From assembly GCF_902813185.1 (NCBI RefSeq), contig NZ_LR778301.1, positions 4,104,564 to 4,168,563 of the forward strand: a stretch of DNA of 64,000 nt, in the 5' to 3' direction. The notes below the pieces were generated by a model. That model was given only the letters and a program-made list of their open reading frames with translations, did not search any database and had not been told where the DNA came from. Of this stretch, positions 37,844 to 45,908 are shown piece by piece. The DNA comes from Denitratisoma oestradiolicum. GTDB taxonomy: Bacteria; Pseudomonadota; Gammaproteobacteria; Burkholderiales; Rhodocyclaceae. The position numbers and the translations under genes are program-made. Position 1 is the stretch's first letter; the number at the start of each line of letters is the position of its first letter.

Positions 37844-39167
37844 CAAACTGGAGCATTGGCCCATCGAGCGCCTGTTGCCCTATATCCGAAATGCCCGCAC
37901 CCACTCCGAGGCCCAAATCGCCCAGATCGCGGCGAGCATCGCCGAATTCGGCTTTACCGCGCCAATTCTGGCCGGGTCGGACGGCGTGATCGTGGCCGGT
38001 CACGGGCGTTTGGCGGCGGCGCGCAAGCTGGGGTTGGCTAGCGTGCCGGTGGTGGTGCTGGAGCACCTGACACCGACCCAGCGTCGGGCCCTGGTGATCG
38101 CCGACAACAAGATCGCGGAGAACGCCGGGTGGGACGAGGAACTGTTGCGTCTGGAGCTGGCTGAGCTGCAGGAGGCCGACTTCGACCTGGCACTTACTGG
38201 CTTCGATGCCGACGAGTTGCTGGAAATCATGGCCGGCGAGGAAACCACCACCGAGGGCAATACCGACGAGGATGCTGCGCCCGAGGTGCCGATCACGCCG
38301 GTGTCCAAGCCTGGCGATGTCTGGATCATGGGGCAGCACCGGCTGCTGTGTGGTGACAGCACCGACGCCGCCAGTTACACCCTGCTGATGGCTGGCGAGA
38401 AGGCAGCGATGACCTTCACTGATCCGCCCTATGGGGTCAACTACGCCAACAGCGCCAAGGACAAGATGCGCGGCACCAACCGCCCGATCTTGAACGACAA
38501 CCTGGGCGAGGACTTCGAACCCTTCCTCAAGGCGGCGCTGACGCCAATGATCGCGCACTGCCAGGGGGCGATCTACATCGCCATGTCCTCGTCGGAACTC
38601 GACACCCTGCAGTTCGCCTTCCGTGCTGCCGGCGGCAAGTGGTCGACCTTCATCATCTGGGCCAAGAACACCTTTACCCTGGGGCGCTCGGACTACCAGC
38701 GCCAGTACGAGCCCATCCTCTACGGCTGGCCCGAGGGCGCGACCCGCCACTGGTGTGGCGACCGCGACCAGGGGGATGTGTGGCACTTCAACAAGCCGCG
38801 CGTCAACGACCTGCACCCGACGATGAAGCCGGTGGAACTGGTCGAGCGCGCCATCCGCAACTCCAGTCGCCCGAGCGATGTGGTGCTCGACCCCTTCGGG
38901 GGCTCCGGTACAACGCTGATCGCCGCCGAGAAATCGGGGCGTCAGGCACGGCTGATTGAGCTCGATCCCAAGTACGTGGATGTGATTGTTCGCCGCTGGC
39001 AGGAGTACGCCGGGGCGCAGGCGGTACGGGAATCGGATGGCGTCCGCTTCGATGAGCTGGTCGGCGCTGACCCCGGCGAATCGTCACGCCTCAGTGACGG
39101 CAGCGGTGTGGCGGCACTTGGGGAAGTTGGCGCAACCGAGGAAGGGGCGTCCTGCATTGGGGCCTGA
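37824..39167 (+). CDS. ParB-domain DNA methyltransferase 2
   Basis: This 447-residue intact protein has the same architecture as its neighbour. A ParB-like domain (PYIRNARTHSEAQIAQIAAS, AGHGRLAAARKL) is followed by a methyltransferase with TDPPYG (adenine-N6 type) near residue 198 and LDPFGGSGTTLIAAE near residue 353. The two tandem genes share strong similarity in the first 120 residues, suggesting duplication followed by divergence of specificity. It overlaps the first methylase by 20 bp. Its last 28 codons overlap a leftward gene, so the tail may be readthrough after loss of an original stop. Confidence 0.88.
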   Translation: MQAWLADKLEHWPIERLLPYIRNARTHSEAQIAQIAASIAEFGFTAPILAGSDGVIVAGHGRLAAARKLGLASVPVVVLEHLTPTQRRALVIADNKIAENAGWDEELLRLELAELQEADFDLALTGFDADELLEIMAGEETTTEGNTDEDAAPEVPITPVSKPGDVWIMGQHRLLCGDSTDAASYTLLMAGEKAAMTFTDPPYGVNYANSAKDKMRGTNRPILNDNLGEDFEPFLKAALTPMIAHCQGAIYIAMSSSELDTLQFAFRAAGGKWSTFIIWAKNTFTLGRSDYQRQYEPILYGWPEGATRHWCGDRDQGDVWHFNKPRVNDLHPTMKPVELVERAIRNSSRPSDVVLDPFGGSGTTLIAAEKSGRQARLIELDPKYVDVIVRRWQEYAGAQAVRESDGVRFDELVGADPGESSRLSDGSGVAALGEVGATEEGASCIGA

Positions 39168-39779
39168 TTTGGCTGTGCGCTGAATCAGTGACCCACCGCA
39201 TTTCGGGCAGGTTGTCGTGCTGCTGTGGCGTTGTTGCAGTGACGCGATGTGGGCGTTTCGGGTGGCCCAGGTCTTGGGCAACATCCCGGTGCGCAGCGCC
39301 TCGATCAACTGGGCGACTTCCTCATCCGAGAACAGCACGGTCTGCTTGCTCTTGATGTAGGTCGCGTAGCCCTTGGTCATCACGTTCGGCGGCATCGGGG
39401 TTTTCAGTTCAGCCTCACCCCAGAACATCACCACCGAATGCAGTTTGTCGTGATCGATCCCCAGGAAGTCTGCCAGCGCCTTGGAGTGCCGGTAATTCTG
39501 GTGCAACGGGTTCTGGAAGCGATGCTTTTTGCCGAAGAGGCTCTGGGTCCACTGCTTGCTGTGCTCGTCGCCGAAGATCCAGCCTTTCATGTTCTTGGCC
39601 TCGACGACAAAAAGACCGAAGCGCGAGACGATGACGTGATCGATTTGCGTGGTGCCGTTGGCCGCCGGAATCGTCACGTTGTTGATCGAGTGATAGATCT
39701 TGTCGTCCAGGAACAGTGTGTGCGCCACCGCTCCCTGCGCTTCTCCCAGCCAGCCTTTGAATACCGACAGCAATGACAT
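39084..39779 (-). CDS. NERD-domain protein with C-terminal topoisomerase-type zinc finger
   Basis: This 231-residue protein carries a nuclease-related NERD domain: DHVIVSRFGLFVVEAKNMKG has the Asp, and the Glu-x-Lys of VVEAKN, characteristic of the PD-(D/E)XK fold. A C4 zinc ribbon follows near the end (CPKCGGSLIQR, then FLGCANFPKCR), like that of topoisomerase I. GGGAG lies 6 nt before ATG 39777-39779. It is opposite in direction to the methylases, and its 3' end overlaps methylase 2 by 84 bp. It is probably a cargo gene. Confidence 0.85.
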   Translation of the reverse strand: MSLLSVFKGWLGEAQGAVAHTLFLDDKIYHSINNVTIPAANGTTQIDHVIVSRFGLFVVEAKNMKGWIFGDEHSKQWTQSLFGKKHRFQNPLHQNYRHSKALADFLGIDHDKLHSVVMFWGEAELKTPMPPNVMTKGYATYIKSKQTVLFSDEEVAQLIEALRTGMLPKTWATRNAHIASLQQRHSSTTTCPKCGGSLIQRTAKSGPNAGRPFLGCANFPKCRHTAAVTEA

Positions 39780-39834
39780 TTGCTCTCCCGTTTGCTTCTT
39801 ATGACGGGTCGATGATGCCACCGATAGGGACTGA

Positions 39835-40091
39835 ATGAACAACCGGGATGCAGGGATGAAGCAGTCACGCTGGATGTCGCTGGTGGAAGCCGTGACCAAT
39901 GTGCTGGTCGGCTATGGCGTGGCGGTAGCAACCCAATGGGCGGTTTTCCGCTCTTCGGTCTGCACGCCACGCTGCAGGAGAACTTGCTGATCGGCCTGAT
40001 TTTCACGGCCGTGTCGCTGGTCCGTAGCTACGTGCTGCGCCGCGCGTTCGAGGCCTTCCGTATTCGTCAGCTGTCCGGAAACTCCGGATAA
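39835..40091 (+). pseudogene. Small membrane protein (DUF7220-like), frameshifted
   Basis: Reading across one break near 39948 (CC where CCC fits) gives MKQSRWMSLVEAVTNVLVGY, then VAVATQ and AVFPLFGLHATLQENLLIGL, then FTAVSLVRSYVLRRAFEAF. This is two hydrophobic helices and a basic tail, as in DUF7220 phage proteins. ATG 39835 or ATG 39856 may be used. It is the only rightward gene in this leftward block. Confidence 0.65.
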
Positions 40092-40273
40092 AGATCGCCG
40101 CTGCTGATGTCGGCAACATAGCTGACATGGCTGAATTCACCGGGTGCATCAGCCAGGATGACTCCGCCGACTGACTGGATCGCAACGCCGTACCTGCGGG
40201 TGAGTGCCGTCAGTTCGGCGATGAACTGGTCGTAGTTGGCTTCGAGTTGTGGGGTGGTGGAGAGGGCGGCCAC
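40067..40273 (-). CDS. Small unknown phage protein
   Basis: This 68-residue protein (LEANYDQFIAELTALTRRYG, then VILADAPGEFSHVSYVADI) starts at GTG 40271-40273 with AGGAG 7 nt upstream. It follows the RIT-interrupted gene by about 10 bp and would be co-transcribed with it. No family is recognised. Confidence 0.6.
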   Translation of the reverse strand: MAALSTTPQLEANYDQFIAELTALTRRYGVAIQSVGGVILADAPGEFSHVSYVADISSGDLYPEFPDS

Positions 40274-40283
40274 GTTGTGCTCC

Positions 40284-40610
40284 TCACGCCGCCAGAGACT
40301 CTTCGACGATCTCGCAGTGGATCACGAAGCCCGTCAGGTAAGGCAGGCCCTTGGGGATGCCGTACTGTTTGCTGGTTGTTCGACCAATCGTCCAGCCCAT
40401 CCAACGCTGGGTGGCGGCTTTGATGGCGTCAGCCAAGGCGTCGCCGGCGTAGAGGCCGTTTTGCACGTCGTCAGCAAAGTGGCGCCCGTGGCGGCTGTCA
40501 AGAAAGGTGCGGACCGACTCGAGCGGCTGGCAGGTGGCGTCCGAGATCGCAGTCATGGCCAGCGGCCAGGCGGCTTCGGCCTGCTCGTTCATCGTGCCGT
40601 AAAAGCCCCA
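40284..40610 (-). pseudogene. 3' part of a small phage gene split by the RIT element
   Basis: Codons from WGFYGTMNEQAEAAW to the end (IVHCEIVEESLAA-type C-terminus) remain here. The first 14 codons are 3.4 kb away at 44029-44070. Removing 40615-44028 plus one GGCG copy gives an open 122-residue gene (NTTTQIPATQNDAWGFYG at the junction). A GTG inside the element end (40628) is in frame with this part, so a shortened protein might still be made. Function unknown. Confidence 0.8.
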
Positions 40611-40640
40611 GGCGTTTATGCGGAGCACCGCATAAACACC

Positions 40641-40668
40641 TTTATGTGGAGCGAATTGTTATGCGGAG
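40641..40668 (+). repeat. RIT left terminal inverted repeat
   Basis: 28 bp beginning TTTATGTGGAGC and ending TTATGCGGAG, an exact inverted match to 44001-44028. It includes the core TTATGCGGAG that recurs subterminally. Confidence 0.9.
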
Positions 40669-40728
40669 TCCGTGACAGCAGTGTCGCCGCTACAGCGTGC
40701 AGCCGATCGCGACACTCCGCATAACGTT

Positions 40729-41724
40729 TTAGCGCGAAACAGCTTGCAGCATTGCCATCAGCTTATCGGGGGCTCGGAATCGTCCGCGTTGCAACCCGGG
40801 TGGAGCACGGCTTGCCAGCGCTTCCAGTTTTTCCGTTGGATCAGCACGGAGATACATCTCGGTACTTTGCATGCTGGCATGTCCCAACCAGAGTGAGACC
40901 TTGCGAACATCACCCGTGGCCTGCAAGGTGTGCATGGCACATGTATGGCGCAGCACGTGCGGCGAGACCCGTTTTTCGGCGAGTAGTGGCTGTTGCTTTG
41001 CCGCATGAGAGACATGCTTGGCCAAGATGTACTCGAACCCGGATCTCGTCATGGCCCGTCCATTGGCGTTTAGGAACAATTCCGAATCGCCCGTCTGGCA
41101 GCGAACATTCAGCCAATCCTTGAGGACAGTGACGGTTTCCTTCCACAACGGCAGGACTCGCTCACGCCGACCCTTGCCCACGATGTGTATCGTCGCAGGC
41201 GTTCGCGGATCGAACTGATCGAGCCGAAGAGAAACCAGCTCTGCAACGCGCAGCCCACAGGCATAGGCCAGATGCAACATTGCCCGGTCTCGGATGCCAG
41301 ATTGCGAATGCGGGTCGGGTGAGTCGAGCAAAGCCTTCAGTTCCTCTCGCGTCAGATAGTCGATCAGCGTTTGATCGGTCTTTTTCATCGGGATAGCGTG
41401 AATCTGCCGCGACTGGTCGAGATAGGCAGGAAGCCGGTATTCGAGGTAACGGAAGAACGATTTGATGGCGGCCAAACGCGCGTTTCTGGTGCGTGCGCAG
41501 TTGCCTCGCTTGGCCTCTATGTGCTCAAGAAACGTCATGATCATTGAAGCATCGATTTGATCAAGGGTCAGTTGTGACGGTTTGCATTTCAGCCTGCCGG
41601 CTGCGAATTCCACCAGCAGCTGGAAGCTATAGGCGTACGCTTCACAGGTGTGCTGGCTGGCATTGCGTTCCGCAGGAAGATGCTCCCGGAGGAAACCGCT
41701 GAGATGGGTGGCGAGATCGTTCAT
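40729..41724 (-). CDS. RIT tyrosine recombinase, third gene
   Basis: This 331-residue recombinase has an N-terminal SAM-like core-binding domain (FLREHLPAERNASQHTCEAY) and a C-terminal catalytic domain. The conserved Arg is in GLRVAELVSLRLDQFD, the Lys in KGRRERVLPL, HxLRH in SPHVLRHTCAMH, and LGHASMQSTEMYLRAD carries the second His and the Tyr nucleophile. All catalytic residues are present. Its start overlaps the stop of the middle recombinase by 4 bp. Confidence 0.92.
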   Translation of the reverse strand: MNDLATHLSGFLREHLPAERNASQHTCEAYAYSFQLLVEFAAGRLKCKPSQLTLDQIDASMIMTFLEHIEAKRGNCARTRNARLAAIKSFFRYLEYRLPAYLDQSRQIHAIPMKKTDQTLIDYLTREELKALLDSPDPHSQSGIRDRAMLHLAYACGLRVAELVSLRLDQFDPRTPATIHIVGKGRRERVLPLWKETVTVLKDWLNVRCQTGDSELFLNANGRAMTRSGFEYILAKHVSHAAKQQPLLAEKRVSPHVLRHTCAMHTLQATGDVRKVSLWLGHASMQSTEMYLRADPTEKLEALASRAPPGLQRGRFRAPDKLMAMLQAVSR

Positions 41725-42653
41725 AGGTCTTGCTCCCTATGCAGAGTTTCTGCTGCTTCAGCAATTTGCCCAAGCAAGACCGGCGTTGCCTCAAGGTACC
41801 AGTAGGTGTCCGTTACTTTGGTGTGCCCAAGGTAGGTGCTCAATGCCGTCATATGGCGAGAAATGGCATTTCGGTCTCCACGGAATTGTTCCAGACTACG
41901 AACGGCCAGTGTGTGCCGAAGATCGTGGATGTGGGGAAGACCGCCATTTCGGGCCTGTTGCAGCCCCATAACAGTGACCAGACGAACGAACACATCCTTC
42001 ACACCCCTGTAGCCAGGCGCTTTCCCATTGATGCCGACAAACAAAGCATCAGTGCTCGTCGCAGTGCGTGTGCGCACCACGAGATACCGCTCCAATGCAG
42101 CGCGGACGGTGTCGTGCAGCGGAACCAACCGACTCTTGTTGAATTTCGTTTCCAGGATCATCAAGCCATCGACGGTAATGTCCTGCAACCGTAACCTCAA
42201 GGCTTCCGAGATGCGCAAGCCTGTCGCAGCCAGAAGTCCAAATAGCGTCGCAAACATCATCGGCCGGACAGAGCCAGTCGGTTTCAACTGACCGGCAGCT
42301 TCAATGAGTTTGGCAATCTCCTCTTGGCTGAAGATATAGGGCGGCGGTCGTCGATTCCTGGAGTTGCCAAACGCAGTACGTGGTGGCACCTGGTGCCGAT
42401 CATCTTCAGCCTGAAGTGCTTGCGCAAAGTGCCGGATGACGTTGAGACGCCGGTACCGCTGTGCTGAGGACGGTGCTTGGCCCGCCCACGTCAGCACTCG
42501 GTCGATACGAATGTGTTGATCACCATGCTTTTCGGCAGTAGCAACAAAGCCGCTCAGCATCAGCGATTCGTTTGCCATCTTGAAGCCAGCGCTCCGCCGT
42601 AGCTGGATATAGCGCTCCATGTCGGATCTCAACATGATGCACCTCCCGGCCAT
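41721..42653 (-). CDS. RIT tyrosine recombinase, second gene
   Basis: This 310-residue recombinase contains GLRISEALRLRLQDI (Arg), KFNKSRLVPL (Lys), HIHDLRHTLAVRSL (His-x-x-Arg) and LGHTKVTDTYWYL (His and Tyr). It overlaps both neighbours (25 bp upstream, 4 bp downstream), as is standard in RIT trios where all three proteins are needed together. Confidence 0.92.
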   Translation of the reverse strand: MAGRCIMLRSDMERYIQLRRSAGFKMANESLMLSGFVATAEKHGDQHIRIDRVLTWAGQAPSSAQRYRRLNVIRHFAQALQAEDDRHQVPPRTAFGNSRNRRPPPYIFSQEEIAKLIEAAGQLKPTGSVRPMMFATLFGLLAATGLRISEALRLRLQDITVDGLMILETKFNKSRLVPLHDTVRAALERYLVVRTRTATSTDALFVGINGKAPGYRGVKDVFVRLVTVMGLQQARNGGLPHIHDLRHTLAVRSLEQFRGDRNAISRHMTALSTYLGHTKVTDTYWYLEATPVLLGQIAEAAETLHREQDL

Positions 42654-43873
42654 GGCTGGGCGATCTCACGCAGCATCTGGACATCGACCTTGGCATAGTG
42701 CGCGGTGGTGTCGGGTGATTGATGCCGCAACACTGCTCCAACAGAATCGAGACTGGCCCCGGAGCGCAGCAAACTGGTAGCTGCAGAATGGCGTAACAAA
42801 TTTGCGCCTCGCGAAGGGGCATCTGCGATGCCTGCTCGCTCAAGGGCACGCTGAACAATCTGCGAGACAGCACAAGATTTCGCGAATGGCCGATAGGGAG
42901 CCTGCAGTCGCAAGAACATCCGATCGGAGTCAGCGAACGGTCTGACCTGATCGATGTACGTCAGCAGTACATCGCCGGCGTCTTGAGGCAGTGGCAGCCG
43001 CACTTCTCTACGCCCCTTGCCTCTGACCCGCAACGATCCCTGTGCCCACTCGATGTCGCAGAGGCGCATGGTAAGGATGTCGCCGCCACGGAGCCCAAGT
43101 CGGGCAAGGAGCAGAATAATGGCCTTGTCACGAATTCCGTGCGGTGTTCCCGTTTCACACGCTGCAATAACTCGCTCAATGTCCGAGTCGGACAAGTAGC
43201 GTGGCAGAGAGGACAACTGCCAGTGCGCGAAGACGGGTACGGCTTGATCCAGCCATGGTTTACATTCACCTCGTGCAATCAGAAATCTGAGATAGCCTCG
43301 CAGCGCTGTTCTCATCTTCGTAAGATAGGCACGGGAGCATTTCTGAGCCTCATCCAGTATGACCTGGCGAATGCACTGTGCGTTGTAGTCAGCAGGCTCG
43401 GTGCCGAGTGTTGGCATCATTCGCATAACCAGAAGGCCATGGGAATTGATGGTACGTTCGGAGACTCCACGGTGGACTCGAAGCCAGTTCTGGAATTCGG
43501 CAACTCGGGCGTCGACCTCTGGCGGCGAGAGTGCTGCGCCTGAGCGGACGATTCTGCCAACGGCCACGAAACGAAGGAATCGACGAATACGTGCCAGATA
43601 TCTTTGTTCAGGCCCTCCATGCCACCACCTCGCCGTACTCTGGCACTGATGGCAAGCAAACTGTTCAATGACAGTCTCGTTCACCTCGCTGAGGTCGATG
43701 CCTGCCTTATTCAGCCAGCACACAAAGTGGCTGACGGCGGACAGGTTCACTCTCAAGGTCTGGTGGGGCGAGTAACCCAGGGTTTTCAGGTGCTTCTCGA
43801 ATTGCTGTAACAACGGGTTCAGTGGGCCGGGGTCTGAACACGCCGCCGGTACGCTGTGTTTGGTCTTTGTCAT
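42629..43873 (-). CDS. RIT tyrosine recombinase, first gene
   Basis: This 414-residue recombinase is the largest of the trio. It has a long N-terminal DNA-binding region, then GLRGGDILTMRLCDIEW (Arg), KGRREVRLPL (Lys), ANLLRHSAATSLLRSG, and LRHQSPDTTAHYAKVD (His and Tyr). The first position of the HxxR box is Asn rather than His, a common substitution. GGAG lies 6 nt before ATG 43871-43873. Confidence 0.92.
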   Translation of the reverse strand: MTKTKHSVPAACSDPGPLNPLLQQFEKHLKTLGYSPHQTLRVNLSAVSHFVCWLNKAGIDLSEVNETVIEQFACHQCQSTARWWHGGPEQRYLARIRRFLRFVAVGRIVRSGAALSPPEVDARVAEFQNWLRVHRGVSERTINSHGLLVMRMMPTLGTEPADYNAQCIRQVILDEAQKCSRAYLTKMRTALRGYLRFLIARGECKPWLDQAVPVFAHWQLSSLPRYLSDSDIERVIAACETGTPHGIRDKAIILLLARLGLRGGDILTMRLCDIEWAQGSLRVRGKGRREVRLPLPQDAGDVLLTYIDQVRPFADSDRMFLRLQAPYRPFAKSCAVSQIVQRALERAGIADAPSRGANLLRHSAATSLLRSGASLDSVGAVLRHQSPDTTAHYAKVDVQMLREIAQPWPGGASC

Positions 43874-44000
43874 TTCGGTTCTCCTCTACGATGCCACCAT
43901 GGCATCAAGGAGAGACCGTAAATTATGCGGAGCACCAGACGCTGGAAATCAGCGCCAAATCACCCTTGGCAAAGACCATCGGCAGTCCCACGGCCCTGGG

Positions 44001-44028
44001 CTCCGCATAACAATTCGCTCCACATAAA
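44001..44028 (-). repeat. RIT right terminal inverted repeat
   Basis: Exact inverted copy of 40641-40668. It is followed directly by GGCG, which also borders the left end. Confidence 0.9.
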
Positions 44029-44070
44029 GGCGTCGTTCTGGGTGGCGGGGATTTGGGTGGTGGTGTTCAT
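44029..44070 (-). pseudogene. 5' part of the RIT-interrupted phage gene
   Basis: Fourteen codons (start ATG at 44068-44070) precede the RIT insertion. AGGAG lies about 7 nt upstream on the minus strand, and a promoter-like repeat (44105-44138) lies behind it. The gene continues at 40610. Confidence 0.75.
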
Positions 44071-44104
44071 CTCTGGCTCCTGGTGGTTGATCGTTGCGAC
44101 ACCC

Positions 44105-44138
44105 GTAGTAACGCGCTGTTCGAGATGGAAGCCAAGCG
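44105..44138 (-). promoter_or_regulatory. Phage promoter-like repeat, copy 1
   Basis: On the minus strand it reads CGCTTGGCTTCC then, 10 bp on, CAGCGCGTTACTAC: TTGGCT and TTACTA spaced 18 bp look like -35 and -10 hexamers. It is one of five 33-34-bp relatives; this copy serves the RIT-interrupted gene. Confidence 0.65.
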
Positions 44139-44174
44139 CCTGTTCGATCTTTTTTGCGCTTGACTCGGGGTTCC

Positions 44175-44441
44175 TTATTCCATCGTGTCGGCGCGCACCA
44201 GTTCCGCCTGGGCGCTGGCGATCAGGTCCAGGCGCAGGTTCGGGGTGATGTTGCAGGCGAGTTCGTTCAAGGTCCAGTTCATCACATCGGCCTTGTCGCG
44301 CAGCGACTCGGCTTCCTCGAACCGGTTGGTGTAGCGATCCAGTTCGCGCAAGGCCCGCTCCAGGGTGGATCGGGCCTGGGCCAGGGCCTCGCGGGCGCGG
44401 TGTTCGGCGTGCAGGGTCTGAAATTCGCGGGGGGTGTTCAT
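44175..44441 (-). CDS. Small coiled-coil phage protein
   Basis: This 88-residue, mostly helical protein (EFQTLHAEHRAREALAQARS, then LDRYTNRFEEAESLRDKADV) probably forms a coiled coil. No family is recognised. It starts at ATG 44439-44441 with GGAG upstream and has its own promoter-like repeat at 44479-44512. Confidence 0.65.
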   Translation of the reverse strand: MNTPREFQTLHAEHRAREALAQARSTLERALRELDRYTNRFEEAESLRDKADVMNWTLNELACNITPNLRLDLIASAQAELVRADTME

Positions 44442-44478
44442 GGTGTGCTCTCCTTCTCAGTTGATCGTTGCGGCACCT

Positions 44479-44512
44479 GTATGAACGCGCTTCGGGCCAC
44501 TGAAGCCAAGCG
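44479..44512 (-). promoter_or_regulatory. Phage promoter-like repeat, copy 2
   Basis: TTGGCT, 18-bp spacer and TTCATA, with the conserved GCTTGGCTTC and GCGCGTTCATAC blocks. It lies 38 bp before the start at 44441. Confidence 0.65.
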
Positions 44513-44532
44513 ATTCATTGATCATTTTTTGA

Positions 44533-45006
44533 TCACTTGTCGGCCAGTCTGTCGAGGATGCGCAGGGCGGAGGGATCGCCCGCCAGCGCCCGGCGCAGGG
44601 TGCGGATCGCCTGCTCCCGCGACACATCTGGGCGACGGTTGTCGATCAGCCAGCCAATCGCGCCGGCCTGGTCGTCATCGGTGACTGGCGTCGCTTCGGC
44701 AATGCCAACGTAGCGCCCGTAGCGGCTGCCCGATGGATCGACAAAGAGCATCCGGCGATTCGGCGCGCTGACAGCCACCACGCGCCGGCGTCCTGCCGTG
44801 TGACCGCCGAGTCCAGCCAGCCAGTCCCGATCCTGCAGCAGCGTGTTGGCGAAGGCGTCGTATTCAGCCTCGGTCAGTTCCTTGTGCAACTCGATCTCGA
44901 TGGGCTCAAGCGGTGCACTGGGGTCGGCGTTGTGCAGCACTTCGTCCAAGCTGTAGGGCTTGCGGGCAAAGCGGGCACGGATCGGGGTGTGGTTGGTGGT
45001 GGTCAT
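44533..45006 (-). CDS. Unknown phage protein
   Basis: This 157-residue protein is acidic, with HKELTEAEYDAFANTLLQDRDWLAGLGGH in the middle and a helical C-terminal SREQAIRTLRRALAGDPSAL. No domain is recognised. The start at ATG 45004-45006 was chosen because it follows promoter-like repeat copy 3 (45041-45073); a longer in-frame extension runs through that repeat. Confidence 0.6.
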   Translation of the reverse strand: MTTTNHTPIRARFARKPYSLDEVLHNADPSAPLEPIEIELHKELTEAEYDAFANTLLQDRDWLAGLGGHTAGRRRVVAVSAPNRRMLFVDPSGSRYGRYVGIAEATPVTDDDQAGAIGWLIDNRRPDVSREQAIRTLRRALAGDPSALRILDRLADK

Positions 45007-45040
45007 GGTGGGGGCCTTTGGTTGGCTGTTGGTGACAACA

Positions 45041-45073
45041 GCATTCACGCGCTGGTTGCCAGGGAAGCCAAGC
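45041..45073 (-). promoter_or_regulatory. Phage promoter-like repeat, copy 3
   Basis: GCTTGGCTTCC followed by CCAGCGCGTGAATGC, the most divergent copy. It lies 35 bp before the start at 45006. Confidence 0.6.
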
Positions 45074-45280
45074 TCAATCTCCATCGTGCTGGGCATCAAG
45101 GGCATCAAGGGCTTCAATCGCCAGCACCAGATCAGCGATGCGGTCGGCCTCGAAACCAAAGCCCCGGTGGCGCAGCAGGTGCTCGATGCTCGGATGCTTC
45201 ATCCGGGCGATCTCCCGGCAGGCCTCCAGCAACGCGGGCAACAGGTCTGCAGGGATTGGAGCGTCGGGTTGCGTGCTCAC
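45074..45280 (-). CDS. Small helical phage protein
   Basis: This 68-residue protein (ADLLPALLEACREIARMKHP, then FEADRIADLVLAIEALDALD) is helical throughout. It overlaps the upstream DUF3489 gene by 4 bp (ATGA) and shares its transcript. Confidence 0.6.
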   Translation of the reverse strand: MSTQPDAPIPADLLPALLEACREIARMKHPSIEHLLRHRGFGFEADRIADLVLAIEALDALDAQHDGD

Positions 45281-45882
45281 GCGGTGGCTTCCTCTGCGAT
45301 GCGGTAGAGGCGCTGTCCTGCACCCGGCGTGCCGGCGGGGCCTTCGATCTTCTCGGAGACGATATTCAGGCCCAGCTTCTTCTTGAGCGCGCCGGCAAAG
45401 GTGCCGCGCACAGTGTGGGCTTGCCAGCCGGTGGCCTCGCTGATCTGCGCGATGGTGGCGCCCTCGGGGCGCTTCAACATCTCGATCACCAGCGCCTGCT
45501 TGCTGTTGCCCGGGCCACGCTTGGGCGAGTCAAGGGTGCTGGCGGGTTGAACCTGCTGCCAGCTGGCTTCGGCGGCGGCGACTGCGGCTTCCAGTTCCGG
45601 ATCGTCGGCCAGGGGTGGCGCAGCGACAGCCGTTGCGCTCATGGGCGGCAGGACATCTTCCGGCTGGGCCTCGCCCTTGATGATCGCGATGGCGGCACCC
45701 GTGATGCGCCACTGGCCGTCAGCCTGCTCGATCAATCCGCGCTGCGCGAGGCTGGCGATCATCTTGAGTTTGGCGCCGCCCTTGAGCTCGAGCAGCGGCT
45801 CGATCAGGCCATTGGCGTCGCAATGCGCGCGGGTGATGAGGTCCAGTTGGCGTTCGGTGATCGGGGCGGTTTGTGCGGACAT
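45277..45882 (-). CDS. DUF3489-domain protein
   Basis: This 201-residue protein has an N-terminal winged-helix-like part (ERQLDLITRAHCDANGLIEP) and a C-terminal DUF3489 domain (GNSKQALVIEMLKRPEGATI, then GWQAHTVRGTFAGALKKKLG). The domain looks like a helix-turn-helix and is frequent in prophages and nearby plasmids. A DNA-binding regulatory role is inferred. Confidence 0.82.
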   Translation of the reverse strand: MSAQTAPITERQLDLITRAHCDANGLIEPLLELKGGAKLKMIASLAQRGLIEQADGQWRITGAAIAIIKGEAQPEDVLPPMSATAVAAPPLADDPELEAAVAAAEASWQQVQPASTLDSPKRGPGNSKQALVIEMLKRPEGATIAQISEATGWQAHTVRGTFAGALKKKLGLNIVSEKIEGPAGTPGAGQRLYRIAEEATA

Positions 45883-45908
45883 GGTTGTGCTCCTTGTGAT
45901 GAGGGTGG

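Larger units (their letters stand above)
40615..44028 (-). mobile_element. RIT (recombinase-in-trio) element, 3.4 kb
   Basis: Three overlapping tyrosine-recombinase genes in one direction are flanked by identical 28-bp inverted repeats (40641-40668 and 44001-44028), the hallmark of RIT elements. A GGCG 4-mer lies at both junctions (40611-40614 and 44029-44032). Excision with one copy restores the interrupted host gene exactly. At the left end, an extra 26 bp (40615-40640) contains a GTTTATGCGG palindrome. Subterminal inverted copies of TTATGCGGAG lie at 40715-40724 and 43923-43932. Confidence 0.9.
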
